From Sulfuricella sp. (GTDB lineage Bacteria > Pseudomonadota > Gammaproteobacteria > Burkholderiales > Sulfuricellaceae): DNA of 64,000 bases. The translations under genes were made by a program, and so were the position numbers. The notes under the pieces were generated by a model. That model was not told the origin of the DNA. It did not search any database and worked only from the letters and a program-made list of their open reading frames with translations. Below are positions 46,134-55,039 of the stretch, one piece after another. The stretch spans positions 1-64,000 of the forward strand of contig JBAZID010000002.1 of assembly GCA_041651995.1 (NCBI GenBank). The letters are read 5' to 3'. Each line of letters begins with the position of its first letter. Within the stretch, counting starts at the first letter, position 1.

Positions 46134-46702
46134 ATTCAAATAGCAAGCGCAAAATTCACTACATCGATCCGGCGGTTCAGAATCGCCTGCTGATCGCATT
46201 CGTGTTGCTGGAGGTGCTGCTGATCGGCGCCGGGATGATCGTGCTGTACCTGGATTTGAAAGAAGTGGCCGAGGAAAACTTGTACCGCATTCATTTTGCC
46301 GCGAGGGAGCCTTTGTCAACCCTGTTGCTCCGGGAAGCCATGCAAATTCTGGCGGTTCTTGTGGCCCTGAATGTGGCGGCATTGGGGCTGGCGGAATGGC
46401 TGTGGTCGCGTTACCTTGATTCCATCATGCGCCCTTTCTCTGATTTACTGGCCCGGACCGGTGAGCTGGATCTCACCCCGGATGGATCTCCCGGGCAGAA
46501 GCACGCCGTACTCGCGCTCCTCATGGCATGGCGTGAAAACGAACGGGAGCGCTGCAAGGAAATCCGTACCGAAGTGTCCGGGCTGGATGAAAACGCCTGC
46601 CACGCTTCCACCGGCAAGCTCAAGCAAACCCGCGCCGCGCTGGAGAATTTGAAAGCGCTTCTTCCCGCACGCAAAAGCGGCACCGAAAACCGGCCGGCAT
46701 AG
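46130..46702 (+). CDS. Small two-helix membrane protein, partner of the heptahaem cytochrome
   Basis: A 190-residue protein with membrane helices at about 18-45 and 70-92 (RLLIAFVLLEVLLIGAGMIV; AMQILAVLVALNVAALGLAE). A HAMP-like segment (SIMRPFSDLLARTGELDL) and a charged C-terminus rich in Arg and Glu follow. The layout mirrors the gene at 44792, though the sequences are diverged. The start at 46130 shares ATGA with the cytochrome stop. It lacks any kinase or methyl-accepting domain. Function is unknown; it is likely part of the cytochrome complex. Confidence 0.65.
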   Translation: MNSNSKRKIHYIDPAVQNRLLIAFVLLEVLLIGAGMIVLYLDLKEVAEENLYRIHFAAREPLSTLLLREAMQILAVLVALNVAALGLAEWLWSRYLDSIMRPFSDLLARTGELDLTPDGSPGQKHAVLALLMAWRENERERCKEIRTEVSGLDENACHASTGKLKQTRAALENLKALLPARKSGTENRPA

Positions 46703-46753
46703 CGGCCCCTCCCGCGAGTCAGAAAATAGCACTTTCCCCGCCCGTATCTGTGC

Positions 46754-46768
46754 GCACCAAACCGGTGC
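46754..46768 (+). promoter_or_regulatory. NtrC-type binding site upstream of torF-glnK-amtB
   Basis: GCACCAAACCGGTGC is a perfect match to the enhancer pattern GCACC-N5-GGTGC known for NtrC. It lies about 95-110 bp upstream of a GG-N10-GC promoter, a normal enhancer distance. Confidence 0.7.
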
Positions 46769-46861
46769 ACACGGTCGGGGCTACGCCCCAGCGTCGCGCT
46801 CACAGGCTTGCATGCCACTCGAGTATATTCCTAACCAATTGAATAATAAGTAAATATATTC

Positions 46862-46877
46862 TGGCATGGCTTATGCT
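46862..46877 (+). promoter_or_regulatory. Sigma-54 promoter of the torF-glnK-amtB unit
   Basis: TGGCATGGCTTATGCT has the invariant GG (46863-46864) and GC (46875-46876) at 10-bp spacing of a -24/-12 element, about 60 bp before the torF start codon. With the upstream NtrC-type site it predicts nitrogen-limited expression. Confidence 0.72.
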
Positions 46878-46934
46878 TTAACCGGGGCGTAGTCACATTT
46901 AAAATCATTTATCCGCTAGTTCAAGGAGAAGAAA

Positions 46935-47687
46935 ATGCGCAAATTAACTCAGGCCCTTCTGGTTGCCGGTATCGTCGGCGTTCCCTCTTTTGTGGTGGTC
47001 ACACCCGCTTTTGCCGAGGAAGCTGCTGCTTCCCCCGTCAGCGCAAACGTGACCCTGGCATCGGAATATGTCTATCGCGGCATTTCGCAAACACGTGAAA
47101 AACTGGCGCTGCAAGGCGGCTTCGATTATGCCCACGCCAGTGGACTGTACGTCGGCGTATGGGGTTCCAATATCAACTGGCTGCAGGATGCGGGCCAAAG
47201 CAGCAGCCTGGAAATCGACATCTACGGTGGATACAAGGGCAAGATCAGCGACGATTTCAGCTATGACGTTGGTTACCTGCGCTATGAGTACCCGGGCAGC
47301 TACACCACCGGTTTCGTCAGCCCCAATACGGATGAGCTCTATGTGGCGGGAACTTACAAGATGTTCACCCTGAAATATTCCCACAGCATTTCCAATCTGT
47401 TTGGCTTCCCCGACAGCAAGAACTCCAGCTACATCGACGCCAGCGCGAATTTCGAACTGATGAGTGGCCTGACCCTTGGCGTTCATGCCGGTCACCAGAA
47501 GGTCACAAACAACGCTAACGCCAGCTACACCGACTACAAAATCGGCCTGACCAAGGACTTCGGCGGCGGCCTGAGTGTCACCGGCGCGTATATCGACACC
47601 AACGCAAAAGATGGTGCATACGTTTACCAGGGCAGCACGTCATTGTCTGATGGCCGCTTCGTCCTGTCCGTCACCAAAGCGTTCTAA
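46935..47687 (+). CDS. TorF-family outer-membrane porin
   Basis: A 250-residue beta-barrel protein. A signal peptide ending TPAFA is followed by NVTLASEYVYRGISQTREKL, the family opening, then alternating aromatic strands (YVGVWGSNINWLQ; LEIDIYGGYKGKI) and a C-terminal Phe typical of outer-membrane proteins. It has a GGAG ribosome site, lies in front of glnK and amtB, and is under the sigma-54 promoter, suggesting uptake of nitrogenous solutes when nitrogen is short. Substrate is unknown. Confidence 0.85.
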   Translation: MRKLTQALLVAGIVGVPSFVVVTPAFAEEAAASPVSANVTLASEYVYRGISQTREKLALQGGFDYAHASGLYVGVWGSNINWLQDAGQSSSLEIDIYGGYKGKISDDFSYDVGYLRYEYPGSYTTGFVSPNTDELYVAGTYKMFTLKYSHSISNLFGFPDSKNSSYIDASANFELMSGLTLGVHAGHQKVTNNANASYTDYKIGLTKDFGGGLSVTGAYIDTNAKDGAYVYQGSTSLSDGRFVLSVTKAF

Positions 47688-47714
47688 CGCGCATTCCAGA
47701 GATAGGAGCACAAC

Positions 47715-48053
47715 ATGAAACTAGTCACTGCAATCATCAAGCCGTTCAAGCTGGATGAGGTGCGGGAAGCGCTGTCCCAGGTTGGGGTACAGGGCATCAC
47801 CGTCACCGAAGTCAAAGGCTTTGGACGCCAAAAAGGCCACACCGAACTGTATCGCGGTGCGGAATACGTGGTGGATTTTCTGCCCAAGGTCAAAGTGGAA
47901 GCCGCCATCAAGGCTGAACTCCTGGATCAGGTGATCGAGGCTATCGAGAAGTCGGCTTCAACCGGCAAGATCGGTGATGGCAAGATTTTCGTTTCCAGTC
48001 TGGAACAGGTGGTCCGTATCCGTACCGGCGAGACCGGTCCGGAAGCTTTGTAA
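47715..48053 (+). CDS. glnK: PII nitrogen regulatory protein (GlnK-type)
   Basis: A 112-residue PII protein. MKLVTAIIKPFKLDEVREAL and GHTELYRGAEYVVDFLPKVK are conserved, with the uridylylated Tyr51 in the T-loop. The C-terminal signature is GKIGDGKIFVSSLEQVVRIR. It binds 2-oxoglutarate and ATP/ADP and blocks AmtB when nitrogen is plentiful. It is named GlnK rather than GlnB because it is 12 bp upstream of amtB, the standard arrangement. Confidence 0.95.
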   Translation: MKLVTAIIKPFKLDEVREALSQVGVQGITVTEVKGFGRQKGHTELYRGAEYVVDFLPKVKVEAAIKAELLDQVIEAIEKSASTGKIGDGKIFVSSLEQVVRIRTGETGPEAL

Positions 48054-48065
48054 AAGGAGCAAGTC

Positions 48066-49481
48066 ATGAAAAAACTATTTAGCATGATCGCCCTGCTGGG
48101 CGTCCTTGGGCTGGGAGGCCCGGTGATGGCGGAAGATGCCGCACCGGCTGCCGATCAACCCGTAGCGGCCGCGCCGGCACCCGAAGCTGCTCCTGGCGCC
48201 GCGCCCGAAGCAGCCGCTCCGGCTGCGGCACCCGTGGCGGCACCCGCTCCCGAGCCGAAACTTGACTCCGGCAATACCGCCTGGATGCTGACTGCCACCG
48301 CTCTGGTGCTGTTCATGACCATTCCCGGTCTGGCGCTGTTCTACGGCGGCATGGTGCGCAAGAAAAACGTGCTGGCCATCATGATGCAAAGCTTTGCGAT
48401 TGCAGCCCTGATGTCGGTTATCTGGATGGTGGCAGGTTACAGTCTGGCCTTCACCCCCGGCAGCGGCTTCATTGGCGGGCTGGACAAGATGTTCCTCAAC
48501 GGCGTGAATCTCGATTCCCTGACCGGTGTGGCGGGCGCGAACATCCCTGAAACCGTGTTTGTGATCTTCCAGATGACGTTTGCCATCATCACCCCGGCCC
48601 TGATTACCGGCGCCTTTGCCGACCGCATGAAGTTCTCCGCCATGATGTGGTTCATGGGCATCTGGTCGCTGGTGGTGTACGCACCGGTTACCCACTGGGT
48701 ATGGGAAGGCACGGGCTGGTTGTTCACCAAGGGCGTACTGGACTATGCCGGCGGCACCGTGGTGCACATCAACGCCGGTATCGCCGGCCTGGTCATCGCC
48801 ATCATGCTGGGCAAGCGTATCGGCTACGGCAAGGAACCGATGGCGCCGCACAACCTGACGCTCACCCTGATTGGCGCAGCCATGTTGTGGGTAGGCTGGT
48901 TCGGCTTCAACGCCGGTTCCGCCCTGGCAGCGGACAGCCGTGCCGGCATGGCCATGGCCGTGACCCAGATCGCGGCAGCGGCGGCAGCGCTGGCCTGGAT
49001 GTTTGCCGAGTGGCTGGGTAAGGGCAAGCCTTCCGTGCTGGGTATCGCATCCGGCGCCGTCGGCGGCCTGGTTGCAATCACCCCGGCGGCTGGTTTTGTC
49101 GCCCCCATGGGCGCGCTGATCATCGGCCTGATATCCGGCGTGGTGTGCTACTGGGGCGCCACCTCCCTCAAGCGCATGATGGGCTATGACGATTCGCTCG
49201 ACGCCTTCGGCGTGCATGGCATCGGCGGTATCGTCGGCGCACTCCTCACCGGCGTGTTCGCGGTCAAGGCCATCGGCGGCGACGCGGCCTCCGGCCTGAT
49301 CGAGGGCAATGGCGGCCAGGTCGTCACCCAGTTGATCGGCATAGGTGCCACCGTGGCCTATACCGCCGTCGCCTCTTACATCATCCTCAAGGTGATCGAC
49401 ATGGTGATCGGCCTGCGCGTCTCCGAAGAGGAAGAGCGTGAAGGTCTGGATGTCAGCCTGCACGGCGAGCGTGTGGACTGA
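48066..49481 (+). CDS. amtB: Ammonium transporter AmtB
   Basis: A 471-residue transporter with a signal peptide (GGPVMAED cleavage region), an Ala/Pro-rich linker (about residues 25-60) and eleven membrane helices. ALVLFMTIPGLALFYGGMVR and APVTHWVWEGTGWLF (first pore histidine region) are conserved, as is DAFGVHGIGGIVGALLTGVF (second pore histidine). It conducts NH3/NH4+ into the cell and is gated by GlnK. The tail ISEE-like acidic end (EEEEREGLDVSLHGERVD) is cytoplasmic. The Ala/Pro-rich N-terminal linker is longer than in E. coli AmtB. Confidence 0.96.
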   Translation: MKKLFSMIALLGVLGLGGPVMAEDAAPAADQPVAAAPAPEAAPGAAPEAAAPAAAPVAAPAPEPKLDSGNTAWMLTATALVLFMTIPGLALFYGGMVRKKNVLAIMMQSFAIAALMSVIWMVAGYSLAFTPGSGFIGGLDKMFLNGVNLDSLTGVAGANIPETVFVIFQMTFAIITPALITGAFADRMKFSAMMWFMGIWSLVVYAPVTHWVWEGTGWLFTKGVLDYAGGTVVHINAGIAGLVIAIMLGKRIGYGKEPMAPHNLTLTLIGAAMLWVGWFGFNAGSALAADSRAGMAMAVTQIAAAAAALAWMFAEWLGKGKPSVLGIASGAVGGLVAITPAAGFVAPMGALIIGLISGVVCYWGATSLKRMMGYDDSLDAFGVHGIGGIVGALLTGVFAVKAIGGDAASGLIEGNGGQVVTQLIGIGATVAYTAVASYIILKVIDMVIGLRVSEEEEREGLDVSLHGERVD

Positions 49482-49565
49482 TGACCAACCTGCGGATGCC
49501 GGGTCCGGCATCCACAGGGCACGGTTTGTAAATTTCTCCATCACTCTCCCTCCAGAGTGAATTCG

Positions 49566-49590
49566 GGGCGGCGCAAGCCGCCCTTTTTTT
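49566..49590 (+). terminator. Rho-independent terminator after amtB
   Basis: GGGCGGC-GCAA-GCCGCCC (49566-49583) followed by seven T. It ends the torF-glnK-amtB transcript. Confidence 0.9.
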
Positions 49591-49729
49591 GTCTGCGAAT
49601 ATCCAAATGGTTGAAACGCCTGGCTCGTTATCCTGTCGGATGGTCAACCCAAACAAAATCGCGGCGTTATTTGCAACGTATGCGAATAAAACCCCAGATC
49701 ACTCGCGATCACCAAAACAGGCATCTATC

Positions 49730-51799
49730 ATGCGTCAATTATTCAGAATAACCGCCAGTCTTTCCCTCTTGCTGCTCCTGTCCATGAGCAGCCTTGCCGC
49801 CATCGCGCAGGATGACGACCCCAGGGCTGCAGCCAACCCGCTGCGGCTGAGTTATGTCGAAGGCGATGTTTCTTTTTTCCGCGACGGCGCGGAAGACTGG
49901 GTGGAAGCGCGCCACAATACCCCGCTGGCCGCTGGTGATGCGCTCTATGTCGGCCAGGATGCCGGCCTTGAACTACAGATGGGCAGCCGCGCCTTTATCC
50001 GGGCCGATGACGATACGCAGCTCACCCTGGTCAACCATACGGCCGATTTCGCCCAGTTCAAGGTTACTTCCGGCCGTGTGTCCTTTGATCTGCGCACGCT
50101 GCCATCCGGCTACTCGGTGGAGGTGGACACTCCCAATGCGGTGTTCACCATTGATCGCAGCGGCTATTACCGGGTGGACGTGAACGGTGACGTACATTTC
50201 ATCACCCGTCGCGGAGGCCGGGCCATGATGGTTCCGGCGGGCGGGCAGGCGATGAGCATTCAACCCTCCGAGGAAATCGTGGTGCGGAACGGCGCCGTGG
50301 CGCAGGCGGAAACCTACGTGGCGCCGGAGCTTGACCGCTGGGATCGCTGGAACTATGAGCGTACTGATGATCTGGTGGATGCGGTCAGTGAGCGCTACCT
50401 TCCCTCCGGCATCTCCGGGGCCAATGACCTGGACCACTATGGCAGCTGGCGCGTGGTGGGCGAATATGGCCAGGTGTGGGTGCCGGATGCCGTGCCCCCG
50501 GGCTGGGCGCCATACAGTACCGGGAGATGGGTATGGGACCCCTACTACCAGTGGACCTGGATTGACGATGCGCCGTGGGGGTGGGCTCCCTACCACTATG
50601 GGCGCTGGGTTTACCTGAGCAGTTACTGGGCATGGGCGCCGGGCCCGGCGGTCAGGGTTGCGGTCTACGCGCCTGCCCTGGTGGCCTTTTTCGGGGTCGG
50701 GTCCAATGCTTCTGTTGGTATCGGAATCGGCACTGCGGGGCTGGGCTGGGTGGCACTCAGTTGGGGTGAACCCCTGGTTCCGTGGTGGGGGCGGCCCGGT
50801 TTCGCCGGCAGGCCCTGGTGGGGCGGCTGGCATGGCCCGCGCGTGGTCAACAACGTGGCCATCAAGCCAGGGGTGGCCGTCAACGTGACCAACATCACCT
50901 ATCACAATACCCGCGTGCACAATGCCGTTGTCGCCACGGCCAGCGAGCGCTTCGGCAGGGGGCAGGTGCACGATGCGCGGATGCGCGTGACGCAAACCCG
51001 GGAACTCAGGCATGTCCATGGCGCACTCCCGGTGAAGCCCGGGCCGGCAAGCGTGATGACGGGCGCACCCAGCCGCATTCGCCCGCCTGAATCCATTCTC
51101 GCGCGGCCGGTGGTCTCCACCCGGCCGGCCCGCGAATCCACGTTGCCCTGGCGCAACGAAGAGCGCCGGCGCCAGGGCGGTGTCACGCCCGAGCCGCGTT
51201 ATGTTCCTGCCCCCGTCCGGCCGGGCAGCGAACTGTCGCGCCCGGCATTCGGCGCCCAGACCGGAGAGGAGCGCGCCCGTCCGCCTCTAGCGCCGCGTTT
51301 TGAGGAAAGGCGCGGCGAAGCAGACGCGCCAGGGAATAGGGCAAGGGAACGCACAGAGCGTGGCCAGGCCGATCAGATTGCTCCTCCTGTGGCGATTCCT
51401 GACCGCCGTGAAGCGGCGGCACCGCCACGCAGGCTTGAATCAGCGCCAGCCCAGCCGCGCATGGCTGCCGAACCAGCGCGGAGGCAGGAGCGGATTGAAC
51501 GCGAGCGCGGCGAATCGCCTGGGCAAGCTGAAGCCTCAGCGCCACCACGCAGCATGCGTGAATCTGCCTCCGCGCGCCCGCTGCAGGAACGGGAAAGAGA
51601 ACGGGAGCGCGTGGCGCCGGAGCCGCGCAGGTTTGAAGCCGCACCGGTCCAGCCGCGCGCAGTTCCCGAGCCGGCGCGGCGCCAGGAGCGGGTAGAACGC
51701 AGCGAGCGCGAACGCGCGGACTTGCCCGGCCAGCCCGCCAACCGCACGTACCGCGGCCAGGACCGGGGAGACGGCGAGCGGCGGCGTTCCCAGCAGTAA
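49730..51799 (+). CDS. FecR-domain exported protein with DUF6600-like region and long charged tail
   Basis: A 689-residue exported protein. A signal peptide (LFRITASLSLLLLLSMSSLA) precedes a FecR-type beta domain (LRLSYVEGDVSFFRDGAEDW; DTPNAVFTIDRSGYYRVDV). A W/G/Y-rich region with repeated PxGWAPYxxGRW units (about residues 235-330) resembles DUF6600. The last about 290 residues are Arg/Glu/Pro-rich and low complexity, with repeated EPARRQERxER blocks. The ATG at 49730 fits the signal peptide; the frame extends 47 codons further upstream but without signal character. Role unknown; FecR domains sense signals in the periplasm, but no sigma factor lies nearby. Confidence 0.75.
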   Translation: MRQLFRITASLSLLLLLSMSSLAAIAQDDDPRAAANPLRLSYVEGDVSFFRDGAEDWVEARHNTPLAAGDALYVGQDAGLELQMGSRAFIRADDDTQLTLVNHTADFAQFKVTSGRVSFDLRTLPSGYSVEVDTPNAVFTIDRSGYYRVDVNGDVHFITRRGGRAMMVPAGGQAMSIQPSEEIVVRNGAVAQAETYVAPELDRWDRWNYERTDDLVDAVSERYLPSGISGANDLDHYGSWRVVGEYGQVWVPDAVPPGWAPYSTGRWVWDPYYQWTWIDDAPWGWAPYHYGRWVYLSSYWAWAPGPAVRVAVYAPALVAFFGVGSNASVGIGIGTAGLGWVALSWGEPLVPWWGRPGFAGRPWWGGWHGPRVVNNVAIKPGVAVNVTNITYHNTRVHNAVVATASERFGRGQVHDARMRVTQTRELRHVHGALPVKPGPASVMTGAPSRIRPPESILARPVVSTRPARESTLPWRNEERRRQGGVTPEPRYVPAPVRPGSELSRPAFGAQTGEERARPPLAPRFEERRGEADAPGNRARERTERGQADQIAPPVAIPDRREAAAPPRRLESAPAQPRMAAEPARRQERIERERGESPGQAEASAPPRSMRESASARPLQERERERERVAPEPRRFEAAPVQPRAVPEPARRQERVERSERERADLPGQPANRTYRGQDRGDGERRRSQQ

Positions 51800-51896
51800 C
51801 GCCGGCTTCCCGGCATTTTCGCATCGGGAAAGGCAAGATGCCGGGATGGGAGGAGGATGACCTCCTCACTCCGGCTGGGTCACCCCGGATGGCCTT

Positions 51897-52922
51897 CTAA
51901 AAATGGGTGACCGTGGTGTTTTCGTCGCGCGAGAGCACTTCGGCCGCCGAGCCCACCAGCAAGGGGTCGGGTGAGACCGCAACGTGCAAATCCTTGCCTG
52001 GGTAAGACAGGGAGTGCAGGAAGTGGCGCATGCAGTTGAGCCGCGCCCGTTTCTTGTCATCGGATTTGATCACCACCCAGGGGCAATCGGCGGTATCGGT
52101 ATGGAAAAACATCAGGTTTTTGGCTTCGGTGTAATCGTCCCACATGTCCAGGGACTTGATGTCGATGGGCGAAAGTTTCCAGTGCTTGAGCGGATCGTCG
52201 CGCCGCGACACGAAGCGCCTTAATTGCTCTTCACGGCTGACCGAAAACCAGAATTTGAAGAGCCGGATGCCGCTGTTCACCAGCATGCGCTCGAATTCGG
52301 GTGTCTGGCGCATGAATTCGAGGTGTTCCTGAGGCGTGCAAAACCCCATCACGCGCTCGACCCCGGCCCGGTTGTACCAGGAACGGTCAAAGAAAACCAT
52401 TTCACCTTTTGTCGGCAGATGCTGGATGTAGCGCTGGAAATACCACTGTCCCAGCTCTTGCTGGGTGGGCTTCTCCAGCGCGACCGTGCGTGCTGCGCGA
52501 GGGTTGAGGTGCTCCATGAAGCGCTTGATGGTGCCGCCTTTTCCGGCGGCATCGCGCCCCTCGAACAGCACCACGATTTTCTGGCCGCTGTCCCTTACCC
52601 AGTTCTGCACCTTCAGCAGCTCGATCTGGAGCTTGGCTTTTTGCGCCTCATAGTCATTGGTCCGGATACGGGTACGGTAGGGATAACTCGCGGGGAGCTT
52701 GGCATAATCGCTGTCTTCATCACTGCCGTGCGGGGCATGCGCCACTGTCAGAGCCGCGGGTCCATGGCTGACGGTCTCGATTTCTGCGCTAACGGCGGGA
52801 TCAGGCTTGTGCGCCAGGCGGGGCTTGGCCCGGCTGGATCGAGGCTTGGCCGGGAGGTGGGGCGCGTTGGGCGCGGATGCCGGAATATTGCCTTTTTCCT
52901 GTGTTTTTGTTTTCTCTGCCAT
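51897..52922 (-). CDS. Polyphosphate kinase 2 (PPK2)
   Basis: A 341-residue PPK2. After a basic Ala/Pro-rich N-terminal tail (about residues 1-80) the catalytic domain has Walker A VVLFEGRDAAGKGGTIKRFM, the lid region PRAARTVALEKPTQQE, and the second signature VFFDRSWYNRAGVERVMGF-like Walker B. It uses polyphosphate to phosphorylate nucleoside diphosphates (or monophosphates). The class is not decided. Start at 52922 is supported by AAAGGAG upstream. With ppx and phoU elsewhere in the window it points to active polyphosphate metabolism. Confidence 0.93.
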   Translation of the reverse strand: MAEKTKTQEKGNIPASAPNAPHLPAKPRSSRAKPRLAHKPDPAVSAEIETVSHGPAALTVAHAPHGSDEDSDYAKLPASYPYRTRIRTNDYEAQKAKLQIELLKVQNWVRDSGQKIVVLFEGRDAAGKGGTIKRFMEHLNPRAARTVALEKPTQQELGQWYFQRYIQHLPTKGEMVFFDRSWYNRAGVERVMGFCTPQEHLEFMRQTPEFERMLVNSGIRLFKFWFSVSREEQLRRFVSRRDDPLKHWKLSPIDIKSLDMWDDYTEAKNLMFFHTDTADCPWVVIKSDDKKRARLNCMRHFLHSLSYPGKDLHVAVSPDPLLVGSAAEVLSRDENTTVTHF

Positions 52923-53078
52923 TTGGTACTCCTTTAAATGCGTGTCAACGACCCAGGCCAAGATCAAGAGACAAGTGACGCATCCGGCTCCAATCCCGGC
53001 GCAACGATGATGTTTTCCTGTCAGGAATTATATGCCACTCCAGGCAAAGCGGCGTCATCGTGTCACCCCTCATCCGGT

Positions 53079-54248
53079 TTACAAGACGTGGCTGCGGTCA
53101 CCGCGCGTGAAACCGCGCAAGGGAGGTTCAAAGCCCTTGCCCAGGGCAATGGCCTTGAACAGCTCACCCATTTCCGCCGGGCTCATCAACTTCTGGGCCT
53201 GCGCCACAATGGGCAGATAAGCGGCAGGATCTTCCGGAGAAATCTGCCCCAGCAGATCGGTCAGTCCGCAATTGATGAGGAAGTTGGCCTGGCTGGCATA
53301 ACCCAGCAGGTCCAGGCCCGCCTCGGTACCGGCACGGGCAATGGCGCTGAAATCCACATGGGCGGTGATGTCCTGCAGCCCCGGCAGGAAGAAGGGGTCG
53401 GCGTGGGCATGATGGCGGTAGTGGCACATCAGCGTTCCCTGGCTGCGTTGTGGATGGTAGTACTCACTTTGCCCGAAGCCATAGTCCAGCATGAGAATCA
53501 CTCCCCGTTCCAGCATCTGGCCGAGGCTGCGCATGAAGCCCTGCGCGGCGAGGTTGATCTCGCTGGTATATGCCGTTTCGCCACTGACAAACTGAGCGGG
53601 AGGCAAGGCTCCAGCCTGTTCCCGCAAGCTTCCCCGCGTTAGCGCACGCTCAGCCCAAACCAGGCGCCCATCCCGCAGGGCGACGCCGCGCTCCGAGATG
53701 GCTCCGGGGCGCCAGGTGAGCAAATCCACCGGCATGGCATCCAGCACTTCGTTGCCCAGCACCAGGCCGGTGAATTTTTCCGGCAGCGCATCGAGCCACT
53801 CAAAACGGCCCAACAGGTGCGCGGCCTCGTGCCCGATGCGCTGCTGCTGGCGCTGGCGCAAGTCGGCGGAGAGTTCGAGGATGGAATAACGTTCCGGAAG
53901 TTGATCCAGGCGCTCCAGTTCCAGCATCAGGTCGAGCGCCAGCTTGCCCGAGCCGGCACCGGTTTCGAGGATGTTGCCGCCGCTTTGCCGCAGCACCTGC
54001 GCGGCCTGATGCGCAACTGCCCGGCCAAACAAGGAGGAAATTTCCGGCGCGGTCACGAAATCCCCGCCCGCGCCGAACTTGTCCAGCCCGGCGCTGTAAT
54101 AGCCCAGGCCGGGCGCGTACAGCGCCAGCTCCATGAAACGGGCGAAGGAAATCCAGCCGCCAGCGGCGGAAATTTCCGCCGCGATGGCCGCGCCAACGGC
54201 GCTACTGTGTTCAAGGGCCGAGGAACTCGGTTCAGGTAGTGAAGGCAT
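53079..54248 (-). CDS. SAM-dependent methyltransferase, MidA/NDUFAF7 family
   Basis: A 389-residue protein of the MidA family. WISFARFMELALYAPGLGYY and GAGGDFVTAPEISSLFGRAV are the family-specific start. NILETGAGSGKLALDLMLEL is the SAM-binding glycine motif, and LVLGNEVLDAMPVDLL is the acidic motif I region. The mitochondrial relative methylates an arginine of complex I subunit NDUFS2 during assembly; the bacterial substrate is unproven. It is divergent from a pteridine reductase gene, with a start-region overlap of reading frames but separate real starts. Confidence 0.88.
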   Translation of the reverse strand: MPSLPEPSSSALEHSSAVGAAIAAEISAAGGWISFARFMELALYAPGLGYYSAGLDKFGAGGDFVTAPEISSLFGRAVAHQAAQVLRQSGGNILETGAGSGKLALDLMLELERLDQLPERYSILELSADLRQRQQQRIGHEAAHLLGRFEWLDALPEKFTGLVLGNEVLDAMPVDLLTWRPGAISERGVALRDGRLVWAERALTRGSLREQAGALPPAQFVSGETAYTSEINLAAQGFMRSLGQMLERGVILMLDYGFGQSEYYHPQRSQGTLMCHYRHHAHADPFFLPGLQDITAHVDFSAIARAGTEAGLDLLGYASQANFLINCGLTDLLGQISPEDPAAYLPIVAQAQKLMSPAEMGELFKAIALGKGFEPPLRGFTRGDRSHVL

Positions 54249-54298
54249 GGCAAGCTGTGTTAAATTCGACGGATTCTCAAGATTATCCGGATAAGCAC

Positions 54299-55039
54299 AT
54301 GGAAGGCAAAGTTATCTTGATCACCGGCGGGGCGGTGCGCGTCGGCGCAGCCACGGCCCGGCGCCTGCATGCGGGCGGGGCGCGCATCATGATTCATTAC
54401 CGTTCTTCGGCGGATGCCGCGGAGCGGCTGCGCGACGAACTCAATAAGCTGCGTCCCGATTCCGCCGCCACAGTGCAGGGCGATCTGCTCGACCCCGCCT
54501 GTTATGCCCGCATGGTGGACGAAACCGTCGCCTGCTTCGGCCGTCTCGATGCACTGATCAACAACGCCTCCAGCTTCTACCCCACGGCAGTGGGTGAAAT
54601 CACGGAAAAGGACTGGTTCGACCTGGTCGGCACCAACCTCAAGGCGCCGCTGTTTTTGTCCCAGGCCGCCGCCCATGCCCTGACCCACAGCCACGGCTGC
54701 ATCGTCAACATCGCCGATATCCACGCCGAAAGGCCGATGAAAAGCTATGTGGTGTACAGCATCGCCAAGGCCGGACTGGTGGCGCTGACCAAATCGCTGG
54801 CGCATGAACTCGGGCCCAATGTACGCGTCAATGCCGTGGCGCCGGGACCCATCATGTGGCCGGAAGACGACCCCAGCTTCGATGAGCTGGAACGCCGCCG
54901 CATCATCGCCCACACCCTGTTGAAGCGCGAAGGCAGCCCGGACGACATCGCCAGGGCGGTGGCCTTCCTGGTCAACGATGCGCCCTATATCACCGGCGTG
55001 ATCCTGCCGGTGGATGGCGGGCGGAGCGCAAGTTTATGA
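54299..55039 (+). CDS. Pteridine reductase (SDR family)
   Basis: A 246-residue short-chain dehydrogenase. VILITGGAVRVGAATARRLH is the NADPH-binding motif (TGGAxRVG), LINNASSFYPTAVGEITEKD the NNASSFYPT signature of pteridine reductases, and YVVYSIAKAGLVALTKSLAH holds the catalytic Tyr and Lys. It likely reduces dihydrobiopterin or dihydrofolate using NADPH. The start at 54299 (MEGKVILI) is preferred over an upstream in-frame ATG. Its end overlaps ttcA by 4 bp (ATGA). Confidence 0.88.
   Translation: MEGKVILITGGAVRVGAATARRLHAGGARIMIHYRSSADAAERLRDELNKLRPDSAATVQGDLLDPACYARMVDETVACFGRLDALINNASSFYPTAVGEITEKDWFDLVGTNLKAPLFLSQAAAHALTHSHGCIVNIADIHAERPMKSYVVYSIAKAGLVALTKSLAHELGPNVRVNAVAPGPIMWPEDDPSFDELERRRIIAHTLLKREGSPDDIARAVAFLVNDAPYITGVILPVDGGRSASL

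Noticed and set aside
48075..49544. A 489-codon minus-strand open frame rich in His, Gln and Ala
   Set aside because: It is antisense to amtB, which has all its conserved residues.
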